From Paenibacillus montanisoli (GTDB taxonomy: Bacteria; Bacillota; Bacilli; Paenibacillales; Paenibacillaceae): a stretch of 64,000 nt of DNA. This document shows, piece by piece, positions 42,703-51,140 of this stretch (position 1 is its first letter; each line of letters starts with the position of its first letter). Under the pieces are notes generated by a model. It did no database searches, was not told where the DNA came from, and was given only the letters and a program-made list of their open reading frames with translations. The stretch lies in assembly GCF_003268025.1 (NCBI RefSeq), contig NZ_QLUW01000002.1:248001-312000 (forward strand), given 5' to 3'. The position numbers and the translations under genes are program-made.

Positions 42703-43212
42703 TTACTTTCTGCGCACGGGATATAGCATCGTATAGTTGAACGTTTTGATCTCCGAATATGGAACGGTAAGCGCGTTAAATGGCTCGAATGGCACGGTTT
42801 CCATTCCAAGTACGCCTTCACGGCGGTCAAACTCATATTCAGGCGACTGCTCCGCCCAAGAGAAAATCGCATCATACGCACGCCACATATGCGCTTCATC
42901 TCCGTTTACGCGAGCCGACAAACATAGCCCGCCGCTTACCTCCAAAGACTCAACACCATCCGGTACAACTCCGCATTCGTGGACGGCCAGTCCAACCCAA
43001 AGCGTATCGACTTGCTGACTCCATTGCTCCTGCGGAATGAATACAAATGCTGAAGGTCCTTCCACTAGCCGCTCATCGTCAAGCGGTACGTGCGCGATAA
43101 GCTTGCTCCATGCTTCTCTTGTCCCGCTCTTGTCGGGCGTCATCCCTGTCCGTACAGCCAACGCTTTGAACGGCGCCACTTCGATCAAATCTATGGCAAT
43201 CTCCTCTTGCAT
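42703..43212 (-). CDS. GyrI-like small-molecule-binding protein (second)
   Basis: 169 residues with the AraC effector-binding/GyrI fold: VAPFKALAVRTGMTP, WSKLIAHVP, WVGLAVHECGVVPDG, LEVSGGLCLSARVNG and a C-terminal FNYTMLYPV. Stand-alone ligand-binding domain. ATG behind AGAGGAGAGGG. Confidence 0.75.
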   Translation of the reverse strand: MQEEIAIDLIEVAPFKALAVRTGMTPDKSGTREAWSKLIAHVPLDDERLVEGPSAFVFIPQEQWSQQVDTLWVGLAVHECGVVPDGVESLEVSGGLCLSARVNGDEAHMWRAYDAIFSWAEQSPEYEFDRREGVLGMETVPFEPFNALTVPYSEIKTFNYTMLYPVRRK

Positions 43213-43306
43213 AGATACCCTCTCCTCTCAATTGATCATGGTACCGCGCTTGTGGTAATTTCATCCAACACCTATATTAGCGAATGTATGTTCGTTTGTA
43301 AATTGC

Positions 43307-43339
43307 AAAAAAGCCCGCAGCGTAATCAAGTGCAGGCTT
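43307..43339 (-). terminator. Rho-independent terminator of germinant receptor operon 2
   Basis: On the minus strand AAGCCTGCA pairs with TGCGGGCTT and is followed by TTTT. Confidence 0.78.
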
Positions 43340-43346
43340 AGCTTTG

Positions 43347-44444
43347 TTATTCCACAATTCCGGTGTTGAGTATTCTTACCTTTACGATCGGCTTAATCTT
43401 AAGCTTCGGATACTGCTCGCGCCAGTTCATTGCTTTGTACAGATTTGGATGATATGCTGCCACCTCATGCCCTAGCTGTAAGTAATCGCAATTCGCCTTT
43501 TGCAATGTCGCAATCACTTTAGCCGATTTTACAGTAAGATCTGCCGTTATGGTCTTCTCCAGGTCATTCATTATTTTTTTCGTGTAGTTTTTACTTCCAT
43601 TTCCATCTTCGACTAATTTCAAATCCAATTTGAGCGAGATAATGATTTCCCGCACGCTTTCACTTGTTGAAAGGATATGGAACTTCCGTTTGGCGTTCAG
43701 GAGCAAAGCCGAAAATTTCTTATCTTCAGCTTGACTGAAGAAGAACTGATTTCTGCCCTTGGCTCCTTCCAGCAGGTAGGCCAGTTGGGTTTCCTCATTG
43801 TCTAAGTTTACCCCGGTATACTTTCCGTCACTGAATAAAGCGGTACCTGCAAGACGGGCTTCTTCTCCATAAGGTTCAAACCGGTTTAGCGCGAAATCAT
43901 TCAGGAATTCCGTACCTCCGAGAATAAGGTGGAGTAATTTGTTAGTCGGTATTCTCCCTCTTTTCTTCTCCTCATCCAGTATGCCGACCAAGAAATCCGC
44001 TACGGTCAGATTCTTCACCTTCTTCTTGGCCAGCAGCTTCGGAAGATCGCCGTCATATACCGCCAGGTAAGCGTATAACGGATTGGAAATAAATTGAGCG
44101 GTACTATTCAGATAGCTTAGCGGGTCATCCTTGGCGAATCGGTTGCTGATCAGATATAACCTGGTCTCTAGCGTGTTAAGGACGCCTGGCATTTCCTTAT
44201 TCGTGTTATTCACCGCATCATAGAGGGTGCCGCCTATTGACTGAACGAATAGTCCAGATGGCTTGCCTCCGCCCTGACTGGCTTCCCGCAGCGATGAAAT
44301 GACATAATTCAATTGAATCTGCTTGCTGTCGCCTGCATAATCGAGGCCGACCACATCGACGAATAGGAGCTTCTTCAGCTGAGTCTGATCCCAGCATCCT
44401 GTCAACAGCAGGCAGATGATAAACGCCGCAATCACTCTCATCAT
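43347..44444 (-). CDS. Spore germination lipoprotein, Ger(x)C family (operon 2)
   Basis: 365 residues. Lipoprotein signal ends at LLLTGCWDQTQL, the family start. Middle region FVDVVGLDYAG, LETRLYLISNRFAKDD; C-terminal domain near VRILNTGI. Start at 44444 overlaps the gerB stop (ATGA) and follows GAGGAG. Last gene of operon 2. Confidence 0.9.
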   Translation of the reverse strand: MMRVIAAFIICLLLTGCWDQTQLKKLLFVDVVGLDYAGDSKQIQLNYVISSLREASQGGGKPSGLFVQSIGGTLYDAVNNTNKEMPGVLNTLETRLYLISNRFAKDDPLSYLNSTAQFISNPLYAYLAVYDGDLPKLLAKKKVKNLTVADFLVGILDEEKKRGRIPTNKLLHLILGGTEFLNDFALNRFEPYGEEARLAGTALFSDGKYTGVNLDNEETQLAYLLEGAKGRNQFFFSQAEDKKFSALLLNAKRKFHILSTSESVREIIISLKLDLKLVEDGNGSKNYTKKIMNDLEKTITADLTVKSAKVIATLQKANCDYLQLGHEVAAYHPNLYKAMNWREQYPKLKIKPIVKVRILNTGIVE

Positions 44445-45541
44445 AGACTGCTCCTCGTAACGCCGCGCATCGCGGAAACCATAAGCAATAGGCACGGCAG
44501 AGCGACGACAAGAATAACAGACAACCGATCCTGTATCTCTGCCCATTGCCGAATGTCGCTGCGCTTCTCAATGAAGAAACCGCCTATGAAGCAAATCACT
44601 ACAATGGACCATACCCACATCTGCTGTTTGCCCAAGCCACTGCCGCGCAGATGCTGAAATGCTTTAGCCGCCAAGTAGAAATATACATAGATCGTTGCCA
44701 ATACAATGCAGGCATAGACAATAAGGAATAAGTTGTCAATGCTCTGCAGAACCTCGACCCGATAGTTTTTCAAAATAAAGACCAGCGGCTCCGGGATCAC
44801 GAGGAGCTGTTTCAAGCCGAACGTCGTGGTGCTGATCAGGCAAACCGCGATGTAGTACACGGCCGTGCAGGCATTTGCCAGCGTCATTGCGAGCAACACC
44901 TTCTTCTTGCTCCGCGTTTTCACGTACGGGTAAGCGTAAAGCAACAGATCATAGCCTACATAAGCGGTAAATGCCGTGTAGGTTCCCTTCATGACCGGAT
45001 ACCAGCCGTCGGTCAAAACCGGCAGCAAATTCCGGATGTCAAACCCGTAGATCCCGCTAAAGACGATGAGCAAGAAACCGAGAATCGCAAGAATCATGAA
45101 GGATTGGGAAACAAAGGCAATCCTTTTCAGCGTGGAAATCGCCGCATAGCCGCCAACGATGAGAATCATGAGGGTGATGATCCACCTTGGCGTAAGGATA
45201 TACATCCATCGATTCAGGATATCGGAATAGGATAGCGTCAATAAGAATCCGGATAGGACGTAGTAGCAGCCATAGATCAAATTGAGGCATGCCCCGATCG
45301 GCCTGCCTACGATACGGGATGTGTAAGCAAAGAAATTCAGTGACGGGTACCGGCTTCCAACCCACCAAATCAACACGATGCCCGCCTGCGCAAACAGTCC
45401 GCTTAGCAGCACGGCAAGCCAAGTATCATGACCGGCAATTCCAGCCTCTGCATGCGGCAGCGATAAGACTTCGGTCCCAAGCTGCGTCATGAACACCAAC
45501 ACGAACAGCTGCCTTCCGCTGATGGTTTCCTCCTTGCTCAT
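44441..45541 (-). CDS. Spore germination permease, GerB family (operon 2)
   Basis: 366 residues, about ten membrane segments, germination permease family (QLFVLVFMTQLGTEVLSLP; GTYTAFTAYVGYDLLLYAYP). Start at 45541 (MSKEETISG) behind GGGGGTGG; its ATG overlaps the gerA stop by 4 bases. A GTG at 45550 is too close to the site. Germinant unknown. Confidence 0.92.
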   Translation of the reverse strand: MSKEETISGRQLFVLVFMTQLGTEVLSLPHAEAGIAGHDTWLAVLLSGLFAQAGIVLIWWVGSRYPSLNFFAYTSRIVGRPIGACLNLIYGCYYVLSGFLLTLSYSDILNRWMYILTPRWIITLMILIVGGYAAISTLKRIAFVSQSFMILAILGFLLIVFSGIYGFDIRNLLPVLTDGWYPVMKGTYTAFTAYVGYDLLLYAYPYVKTRSKKKVLLAMTLANACTAVYYIAVCLISTTTFGLKQLLVIPEPLVFILKNYRVEVLQSIDNLFLIVYACIVLATIYVYFYLAAKAFQHLRGSGLGKQQMWVWSIVVICFIGGFFIEKRSDIRQWAEIQDRLSVILVVALPCLLLMVSAMRGVTRSSL

Positions 45542-46977
45542 CGTTTCCACCCCCTTGGATTCCGCAGCCTTGTTTTATTGGCCTTCGCCGTTCCGGAGGG
45601 CCGCGTACGTTTCGCCCACAGGGGAGCCCGAAGCAGCGTATCTTTCGCCGGATTCATGGCGAACGGAGGCGTGTAATAAGGGAGGCCTATCGTATTCATT
45701 TGGCATAGATGAATGCAAATCATCATAAAAAAGAAAGCAAGTCCGAATAACCCGAACAGCGAGGCAAGAAGGAGCGCCGGATAGCTCAGCAGGCGAATGG
45801 CGCTGCTCATCTCGTACGACGGTATAATAAACGATGCCAGTCCCGTTAAAGCGGCTACGATCACCATCGTATTGGAGACCAGATTCGACTGCACGACGAC
45901 CGTTCCGACGACGATACCGCCGACGACGCCGATCGTTTGACCGACGGGACTGGCCAGCCGAATCGTTGCTTCTCTTAAAATTTCGAGCAGCAGCATCATC
46001 GCAAGCGCCTCGACCACCGGCGGGAACGTGATGTATTTCAATGAGCTCTGCAGCGTATTGACGAAATTGATCGGCAGCAGGTTCGGATTGAAGGAACTGA
46101 CGGATACGTAAACGGCAGGCAAACCGATTGCAATAAAGAAGCAGGATATACGAAGCAGCCGAAAGATCGTGCCTAGTATCCAGCTGATCTGATAGTCGTC
46201 GGAGCTTTGGAAAAACGACCAGAACGATACCGGCGTTATGATCACGTCCGGAGACCCGGCAGTGGAGACGACGACTTTGCCTTCCATCAAATAGGCTCTT
46301 GCGCGGTCAGGACGTTCCGTGATGAGCAGCTGAGGAAATAAGCTGAACTTTTGATCCTGGATCAGCTCATTGATAAATCCCGGGGCTTCGACGTAGTCGA
46401 TGTCGATGCTTTGAAGCCTTCTGTCTACCTCGTTTACAAAAGACGTATCCGCAATCGACTTGATGTACATGATAGCGACTTTCGTTTGCGAAAGCCTTCC
46501 CAGCGTATAGGTTTTGACGACGAAATCCGTAGTATTGATCAGCTTTCTCATCAGGTTGAGATTCGTATCTATATTTTCAATGAACGCTTCGTTCGCGCCG
46601 CGCAGCACGCGTTCATTGGACGGGATATTGATCGAGCGCTCCTTCTTTAGATCCGCTCCAAGCAGATAAAGCCTGCTCTCCCCGCTGCGCTGCAGCACGG
46701 TTTTGCCGTACATGATCGCGTGAACCGCTTCATCTGCTTGCTCGGTTTCCGCATAGTCGATAATCGATACGACTTCATGAATAGGATCCTGCGGACGAAG
46801 AAGCAGCGGCTTCAAGATAAAGTCTTGCACATTGGAGGGATCAATCAACGTGTCGAAATAAAACAGCCTAAACTCCGTTCCACCGATGACCAGCCGTTTC
46901 GCTTGAAAGTCGCTTTGGTCGATGAACAGCTGCTTGAAGTATTGTTCTGTCTCTTCCACTGATGGACTTAGCTTCAC
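45538..46977 (-). CDS. Spore germination protein, GerA family (operon 2)
   Basis: 479 residues, same architecture as the operon 1 protein: soluble N-terminal half, LRGANEAFIENIDTNLNL, then membrane segments (LLRISCFFIAIGLPAVYVS; EILREATIRLASPVGQTIG) and a basic tail. GTG start at 46977 behind AGGAGGG; a more upstream ATG has no site. First gene of the A-B-C operon. I did not find a convincing sigma-G promoter in front of it. Confidence 0.92.
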   Translation of the reverse strand: MKLSPSVEETEQYFKQLFIDQSDFQAKRLVIGGTEFRLFYFDTLIDPSNVQDFILKPLLLRPQDPIHEVVSIIDYAETEQADEAVHAIMYGKTVLQRSGESRLYLLGADLKKERSINIPSNERVLRGANEAFIENIDTNLNLMRKLINTTDFVVKTYTLGRLSQTKVAIMYIKSIADTSFVNEVDRRLQSIDIDYVEAPGFINELIQDQKFSLFPQLLITERPDRARAYLMEGKVVVSTAGSPDVIITPVSFWSFFQSSDDYQISWILGTIFRLLRISCFFIAIGLPAVYVSVSSFNPNLLPINFVNTLQSSLKYITFPPVVEALAMMLLLEILREATIRLASPVGQTIGVVGGIVVGTVVVQSNLVSNTMVIVAALTGLASFIIPSYEMSSAIRLLSYPALLLASLFGLFGLAFFFMMICIHLCQMNTIGLPYYTPPFAMNPAKDTLLRAPLWAKRTRPSGTAKANKTRLRNPRGWKR

Positions 46978-47075
46978 GCGTATCCCTCCTAACAGGACTG
47001 ACTTCCTTAAAGTAACCATTGAAGGAAAAAATATGTAAGAAACGTTTCGATGCGGCGATTCCTAACGAGCAAACG

Positions 47076-47109
47076 AAATAACCGGTCCTAGTATAAGGAC
47101 CGGTTATTT
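47076..47109 (-). terminator. Rho-independent terminator of the GMC-hydrolase gene
   Basis: AAATAACCGGTCCT pairs perfectly with AGGACCGGTTATTT. Confidence 0.85.
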
Positions 47110-47123
47110 AATCCCATTAAGTT

Positions 47124-50100
47124 TTATTTCCCGAAATCCACCAGATGCTCCAAAATTAGCGGATAGACGTCGTTCACCGCATTTTTGCCCATAATGCAAT
47201 CGATGTGGCCATAATTCGGAACGACTTTCCGCTGGTAATGCGCCTCGCCCACCTTCTCGCGAAGAAACTCATACGAATGGTTCGTGCTTTCCGGCAGGAA
47301 GGTGCCGTTCTCAGCGCCGCTAATAAAGGTGATCGGAATGGAAAGCCGCTCCGCATGAGGCAGATAACGATCCGAACCATCCGCGCCGCGCAGGCTTCCT
47401 TCTCTGGCGAGGAGCGACAGATGCTCGAACATCTTGATGCTGGCGCTTCCGAACGTTTCATGCAGGGTTTCGTGCGTGGACGCATTGAGCTGGTCGTGTT
47501 CGTACAATGGGCCGTACATGAAGTTGAGCCTATGGCAAACCGCGCTAGTGCACCGTTCCTCCAATTCTCCCGGGTACAGCTTCAAGGCTTTATCGAACAA
47601 TTTATCGGCCCAGTCCGCATTCGTATCCACATAAGCGTTCAAAGAATCGATGCCGAGCTTCTTCAGAACCGTAGGCAGATAGATGCCGGTCTTGAACTTG
47701 GTCAGCTTCGGAACATGCATATGAGTGCTTACCTGCAGGCAAACGGCGGAACGGACTCCTTCAAGGCCTGCCAGCATGGCCATGGTGAACGTGATGGATC
47801 CGACGCAATGCGCGATCACCTGGATAGAATCCGCTCCGCTGACCGCTAGAACTCGTTCTACGGCGGCAGGATAGTCATAGGAAGCTACATCATCCGCAGT
47901 CCATTGCTCTTGAGAAGATGGCAGCGAGATGCTCGTTCTGTAATCCAGCAGCCATACATCGAATTCGTTAGCGACCAGGTATTCGACCAAATTCGTGTCC
48001 ACGGTGTCGATCGCGTATATGGTGCTAGACACGCCAAGCCCGTGGGAGAGCATGACCGGCCCTTTAGTCCCCCCTTTATAATGGAGAAGACGAATGTGTA
48101 CGCCGTCTTTTGTAACGACAGGATGAATTTCCGGACTTGCCACCCGTAGCGGTCGCTTCTTCCGGAGCGGAGCCCCTGGGTTGAACACTTGATTAGCGGC
48201 GAAGATGCCGCCGTATACGTCGAATAACGACCCGGCAAAATAGGTCCCGAATTTCGCTAACGCTTCCAGTTGCTCTGCACGCGTTCGATGGTGAAGAGCC
48301 TGCATCGTCGTCATTTGTTTAAGGAAGTCGTCCGGACGAATATGCAGGATGCCTCGACCAAGCACCGGCGTTGTTTCGTCTTCGCCTGCGTAGAGGGATA
48401 TAAACAGCGTCGTCGTGTCATCCCATTGTTCGAGCTTGTTGTCGTTATGAATGCTCTTGTATCCGGTAAAGTAGTACGTCTTCCCCTCTTCGGCGATGAG
48501 CTTCATCCGGTACCGCATTTCCTTCGAGTCCGGCCGCCGAGGGTCGTCAACGAACAGCTGGAACCGCCCTTCGCTTACGGTGAGCGGTTGTTTTGACAGA
48601 GCCGGCGCGTTAACGGTTCCCGTCATGAACGCCGCATGCTCCGCGCTGCCTAGCATATGGTCCAAATTTTCGCTTCTGATCGTGAGCGTAAATTCGAACG
48701 CGCTGTCCTCATGCTTACCGAGCTTGAAGCCTTGCTTGAAATCCGCTTTCTCGTTAGCAGAGAAATAGCCGCGCATCGTTTCGGTGAATTGAATGCCGAT
48801 CGTTTGCTTTACTTCCGGCAGAGGTTCAGGTTCCGGGAACGAGTAGTCAATGTTCCATCCCCGATCCTCCGCGATCAGACTGCCGCAGCGTTCCGCGAGC
48901 GCGGATATCGTCAGCAGCGGATTAACGCCTAGAGGCCTTGGCACAATGGAGCCGTCACATACGTAAAGCCCTTCGTGAACATCGCTGCCGGCCTCGTTTG
49001 CGTACAGCTGTCCTTTATGGTTCACAACGCCATGCTCGGCGCTATCGGCCATACAGCAGCCGCCTAGCGGGTGTACGGTAATTAAGTGATGATTGAAATG
49101 CTTGCTCCAGGTCGGATTCTTCACATAGACGCCGCCATTTGCTTCCGCTGCCTTTTCCAGCGTATCGTTAATGGCATTAAAAATCGGCTGTTTACCGACG
49201 CCATTCCATTCGATGCACAAGTTGTCGTTCTTTAGCTCCATTTTCCCGTTACCGTCGTCATGGGCCATGACAAGATAGGTCTGCGTATTTTTGACCGCCC
49301 CCGCATACGCCCCCTGAACGAAGCTTTCCATCTCGCGTTTCTTCCGCTGGATGAATTGAGGCGCTTGCAGATCATGCTCCTCCGGACTCGCTTGGGCGGC
49401 AAGCTTTAACATGCCCGGCAGAAGGTTCGCAAGCGCGCCGGGAATCGAGCCTTCCTCGATCACCATCCCGTCCTCCAGCCGATCGGTGTTTCGGCTGTCG
49501 ATCACTCCCGTAATGCACGGTCCGACAGCTTCCCGATCGCTTCCGTTCCGAGCGCCAAAGCCAATGCCGTTGATCGCGGTATCGTTGTTATAGCCAAACC
49601 CTAATACATCCCCGTTTCCGGTAAACCGTTCGCCCAGCTTTGCGGATAGGGACAGTCCCTTTTCCTTGGAGCGGAGCAGGATTTCCGTACTGCCAAGGCT
49701 TCCCGCTGCCAAGATAACAATATCGGCTTGGATAAATAGCGAGGCTGCTTGGAATTTTTCTCTACCGGTACCTAGCAGCTGATAATGGACCCGATACCCG
49801 CCGTCGTCACAGGACTCTATGTACTGTACGGCAATCTGGGTGTAGATCTCCGCGCCAAAATTTCTTGCATCCGGCAAATAGTTTTTGAGCAAAGTATTCT
49901 TGGCATCATGGTTGCATCCCGTCACGCAATCGCCGCATAGATTGCATGGCTTCTGCTCCGCGCCGACCGGATTGATATTGTCTTTAAACGTTTGGAAGTT
50001 GACGTTGATAGGTGTAGGTTTAAACGGCTTGCCGAGAGCGGCTGCGGATTTCTTCAACGCTTCCTGCTTGGCGAGCGCGGGGAATGCAGCCGGATATTCA

Positions 50101-50540
50101 ACCGGCCGAAGCATGCGCTCGGCATGCTGATAGCCTTCCTTCAGTCTCCCGTTGACGTCTTCGCGCAGCTCCGTCGGCCATGTCGGGTCCTGAAATACGC
50201 GCGGATCGGCCTGCAGCGATACATTCGCATTGACTAGCGAGGTGCCGCCCAAGCCGCAGCCGACGAATACGTTAATATCATTGTGCACGTGAAAATCATA
50301 GAGCCCGGTCCGCGGCCCGATATGTTTGTCCGCTGCATGCACCTGCATTTCATGCAACGCTTCGGCTTCCGTATCGGGAAATTCGCCGGAAATGAACTCT
50401 TTGCCTCTTTCTAGCAGGCAAACCTTCCGTCCGGACCTTGCAAGACGTGACGCAGTAATCGATCCACCGTAACCTGATCCGATGACGACGACTTCATATT
50501 GGGGCTTGAGCTGTTCGATTGGCAATGCAAGCCGCTTCAT
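47124..50540 (-). CDS. GMC-family (cholesterol oxidase-like) oxidoreductase fused to an alpha/beta hydrolase
   Basis: 1138 residues. About 15-560: GMC flavin oxidoreductase with the FAD loop GSGYGGS (21-27), GCGLGGTSLVN and a C-terminal HPLGGC plus LTISALAERCG. Inside it is a ferredoxin-like cysteine group, CNLCGDCVTGC (Cys199, 202, 205, 209). About 570-770: an intermediate beta domain. About 800-1138: alpha/beta hydrolase; the nucleophile elbow is AHCVGS (Cys912) instead of GxSxG, with a late His in YGHID. Single ATG with AGGAGAG. Such a chain could oxidise a hydroxyl and then acylate or hydrolyse the product. Substrate unknown. Confidence 0.88.
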   Translation of the reverse strand: MKRLALPIEQLKPQYEVVVIGSGYGGSITASRLARSGRKVCLLERGKEFISGEFPDTEAEALHEMQVHAADKHIGPRTGLYDFHVHNDINVFVGCGLGGTSLVNANVSLQADPRVFQDPTWPTELREDVNGRLKEGYQHAERMLRPVEYPAAFPALAKQEALKKSAAALGKPFKPTPINVNFQTFKDNINPVGAEQKPCNLCGDCVTGCNHDAKNTLLKNYLPDARNFGAEIYTQIAVQYIESCDDGGYRVHYQLLGTGREKFQAASLFIQADIVILAAGSLGSTEILLRSKEKGLSLSAKLGERFTGNGDVLGFGYNNDTAINGIGFGARNGSDREAVGPCITGVIDSRNTDRLEDGMVIEEGSIPGALANLLPGMLKLAAQASPEEHDLQAPQFIQRKKREMESFVQGAYAGAVKNTQTYLVMAHDDGNGKMELKNDNLCIEWNGVGKQPIFNAINDTLEKAAEANGGVYVKNPTWSKHFNHHLITVHPLGGCCMADSAEHGVVNHKGQLYANEAGSDVHEGLYVCDGSIVPRPLGVNPLLTISALAERCGSLIAEDRGWNIDYSFPEPEPLPEVKQTIGIQFTETMRGYFSANEKADFKQGFKLGKHEDSAFEFTLTIRSENLDHMLGSAEHAAFMTGTVNAPALSKQPLTVSEGRFQLFVDDPRRPDSKEMRYRMKLIAEEGKTYYFTGYKSIHNDNKLEQWDDTTTLFISLYAGEDETTPVLGRGILHIRPDDFLKQMTTMQALHHRTRAEQLEALAKFGTYFAGSLFDVYGGIFAANQVFNPGAPLRKKRPLRVASPEIHPVVTKDGVHIRLLHYKGGTKGPVMLSHGLGVSSTIYAIDTVDTNLVEYLVANEFDVWLLDYRTSISLPSSQEQWTADDVASYDYPAAVERVLAVSGADSIQVIAHCVGSITFTMAMLAGLEGVRSAVCLQVSTHMHVPKLTKFKTGIYLPTVLKKLGIDSLNAYVDTNADWADKLFDKALKLYPGELEERCTSAVCHRLNFMYGPLYEHDQLNASTHETLHETFGSASIKMFEHLSLLAREGSLRGADGSDRYLPHAERLSIPITFISGAENGTFLPESTNHSYEFLREKVGEAHYQRKVVPNYGHIDCIMGKNAVNDVYPLILEHLVDFGK

Positions 50541-50624
50541 AGATTCCCTTCTCTCCTATGAAAATGAGATACATTACGTATCACAATCTATTTCTATTAA
50601 CAATGAATGCTTTTTAGAAGATGC

Positions 50625-50658
50625 AAAAAAAAAGCGCACTGCCAGCTGCAGTGCGCTT
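50625..50658 (-). terminator. Rho-independent terminator of the small membrane protein gene
   Basis: AAGCGCACTG pairs with CAGTGCGCTT; on the minus strand a run of nine T follows. Confidence 0.88.
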
Positions 50659-50670
50659 GTTTCTCCCCAT

Positions 50671-50868
50671 TTACCTTTTCCGGAAAATGAAATAAGTAAC
50701 GATCGCTAACGCGACATAAACAACCAGGACGATACCTAGCGTAATCATGCGCTCTTGATCGCTCCCGTCCGCGAACAATACCGGGCCTAGACCAAAGAAC
50801 GTAACGAGCGCAAACAGAATGAGCATGACCAAACCGAGAACAACTTTGATGACCCTCACCTCCTTCAT
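50671..50868 (-). CDS. Small membrane protein, about 65 residues
   Basis: Two hydrophobic segments (about 8-24 and 42-60) with a polar turn (ADGSDQERM) and a basic tail (FIFRKR). The ATG at 50868 has no ribosome site in front of it, whereas a near-perfect AAGGAGGTG lies inside its own first codons; the true start may be further in. Terminator at 50625. Confidence 0.7.
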   Translation of the reverse strand: MKEVRVIKVVLGLVMLILFALVTFFGLGPVLFADGSDQERMITLGIVLVVYVALAIVTYFIFRKR

Positions 50869-50966
50869 GGTTTATGATGAAGTATTTTACTCCATATAAT
50901 GGCTTGCCAAGCGGACTAGCTTCATGATAGTATACTACTTGTGCTTAGCGCACATTATTAAAATGT

Positions 50967-51043
50967 GGAGCCGTGGTGTAGAGGCCTAACATGCCTGCCT
51001 GTCACGCAGGAGACCGCGGGTTCGAATCCCGTCGGCTCCGCCA
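50967..51043 (+). tRNA. tRNA-Asp (anticodon GTC)
   Basis: Complete cloverleaf: acceptor GGAGCCG with CGGCTCC, D arm, anticodon loop CTGTCAC giving GTC, T arm with TTCGAAT, and encoded CCA. A terminator and gluQ follow on the same strand. Confidence 0.97.
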
Positions 51044-51076
51044 TTTTAATCCCATGCGTCAATAAAATTATAAACG

Positions 51077-51108
51077 AGAGCATAGAGCGGCGCAGCTGCT
51101 CTTTTTTT
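51077..51108 (+). terminator. Terminator after tRNA-Asp
   Basis: AGAGC pairs with GCTCT, with extra CGCAGC inner complementarity, followed by TTTTTTT. It separates the tRNA from gluQ, so the two are not simply one transcript unless it is read through. Confidence 0.7.
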
Positions 51109-51140
51109 GCATTTCCAGGCATGACATACCCAGGAGTGTG

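Noticed and set aside
43347..46977. Possible sigma-G promoter in front of germinant receptor operon 2
   Set aside because: A CATATTT-like -10 exists upstream, but no matching -35 at 17-18 bases.
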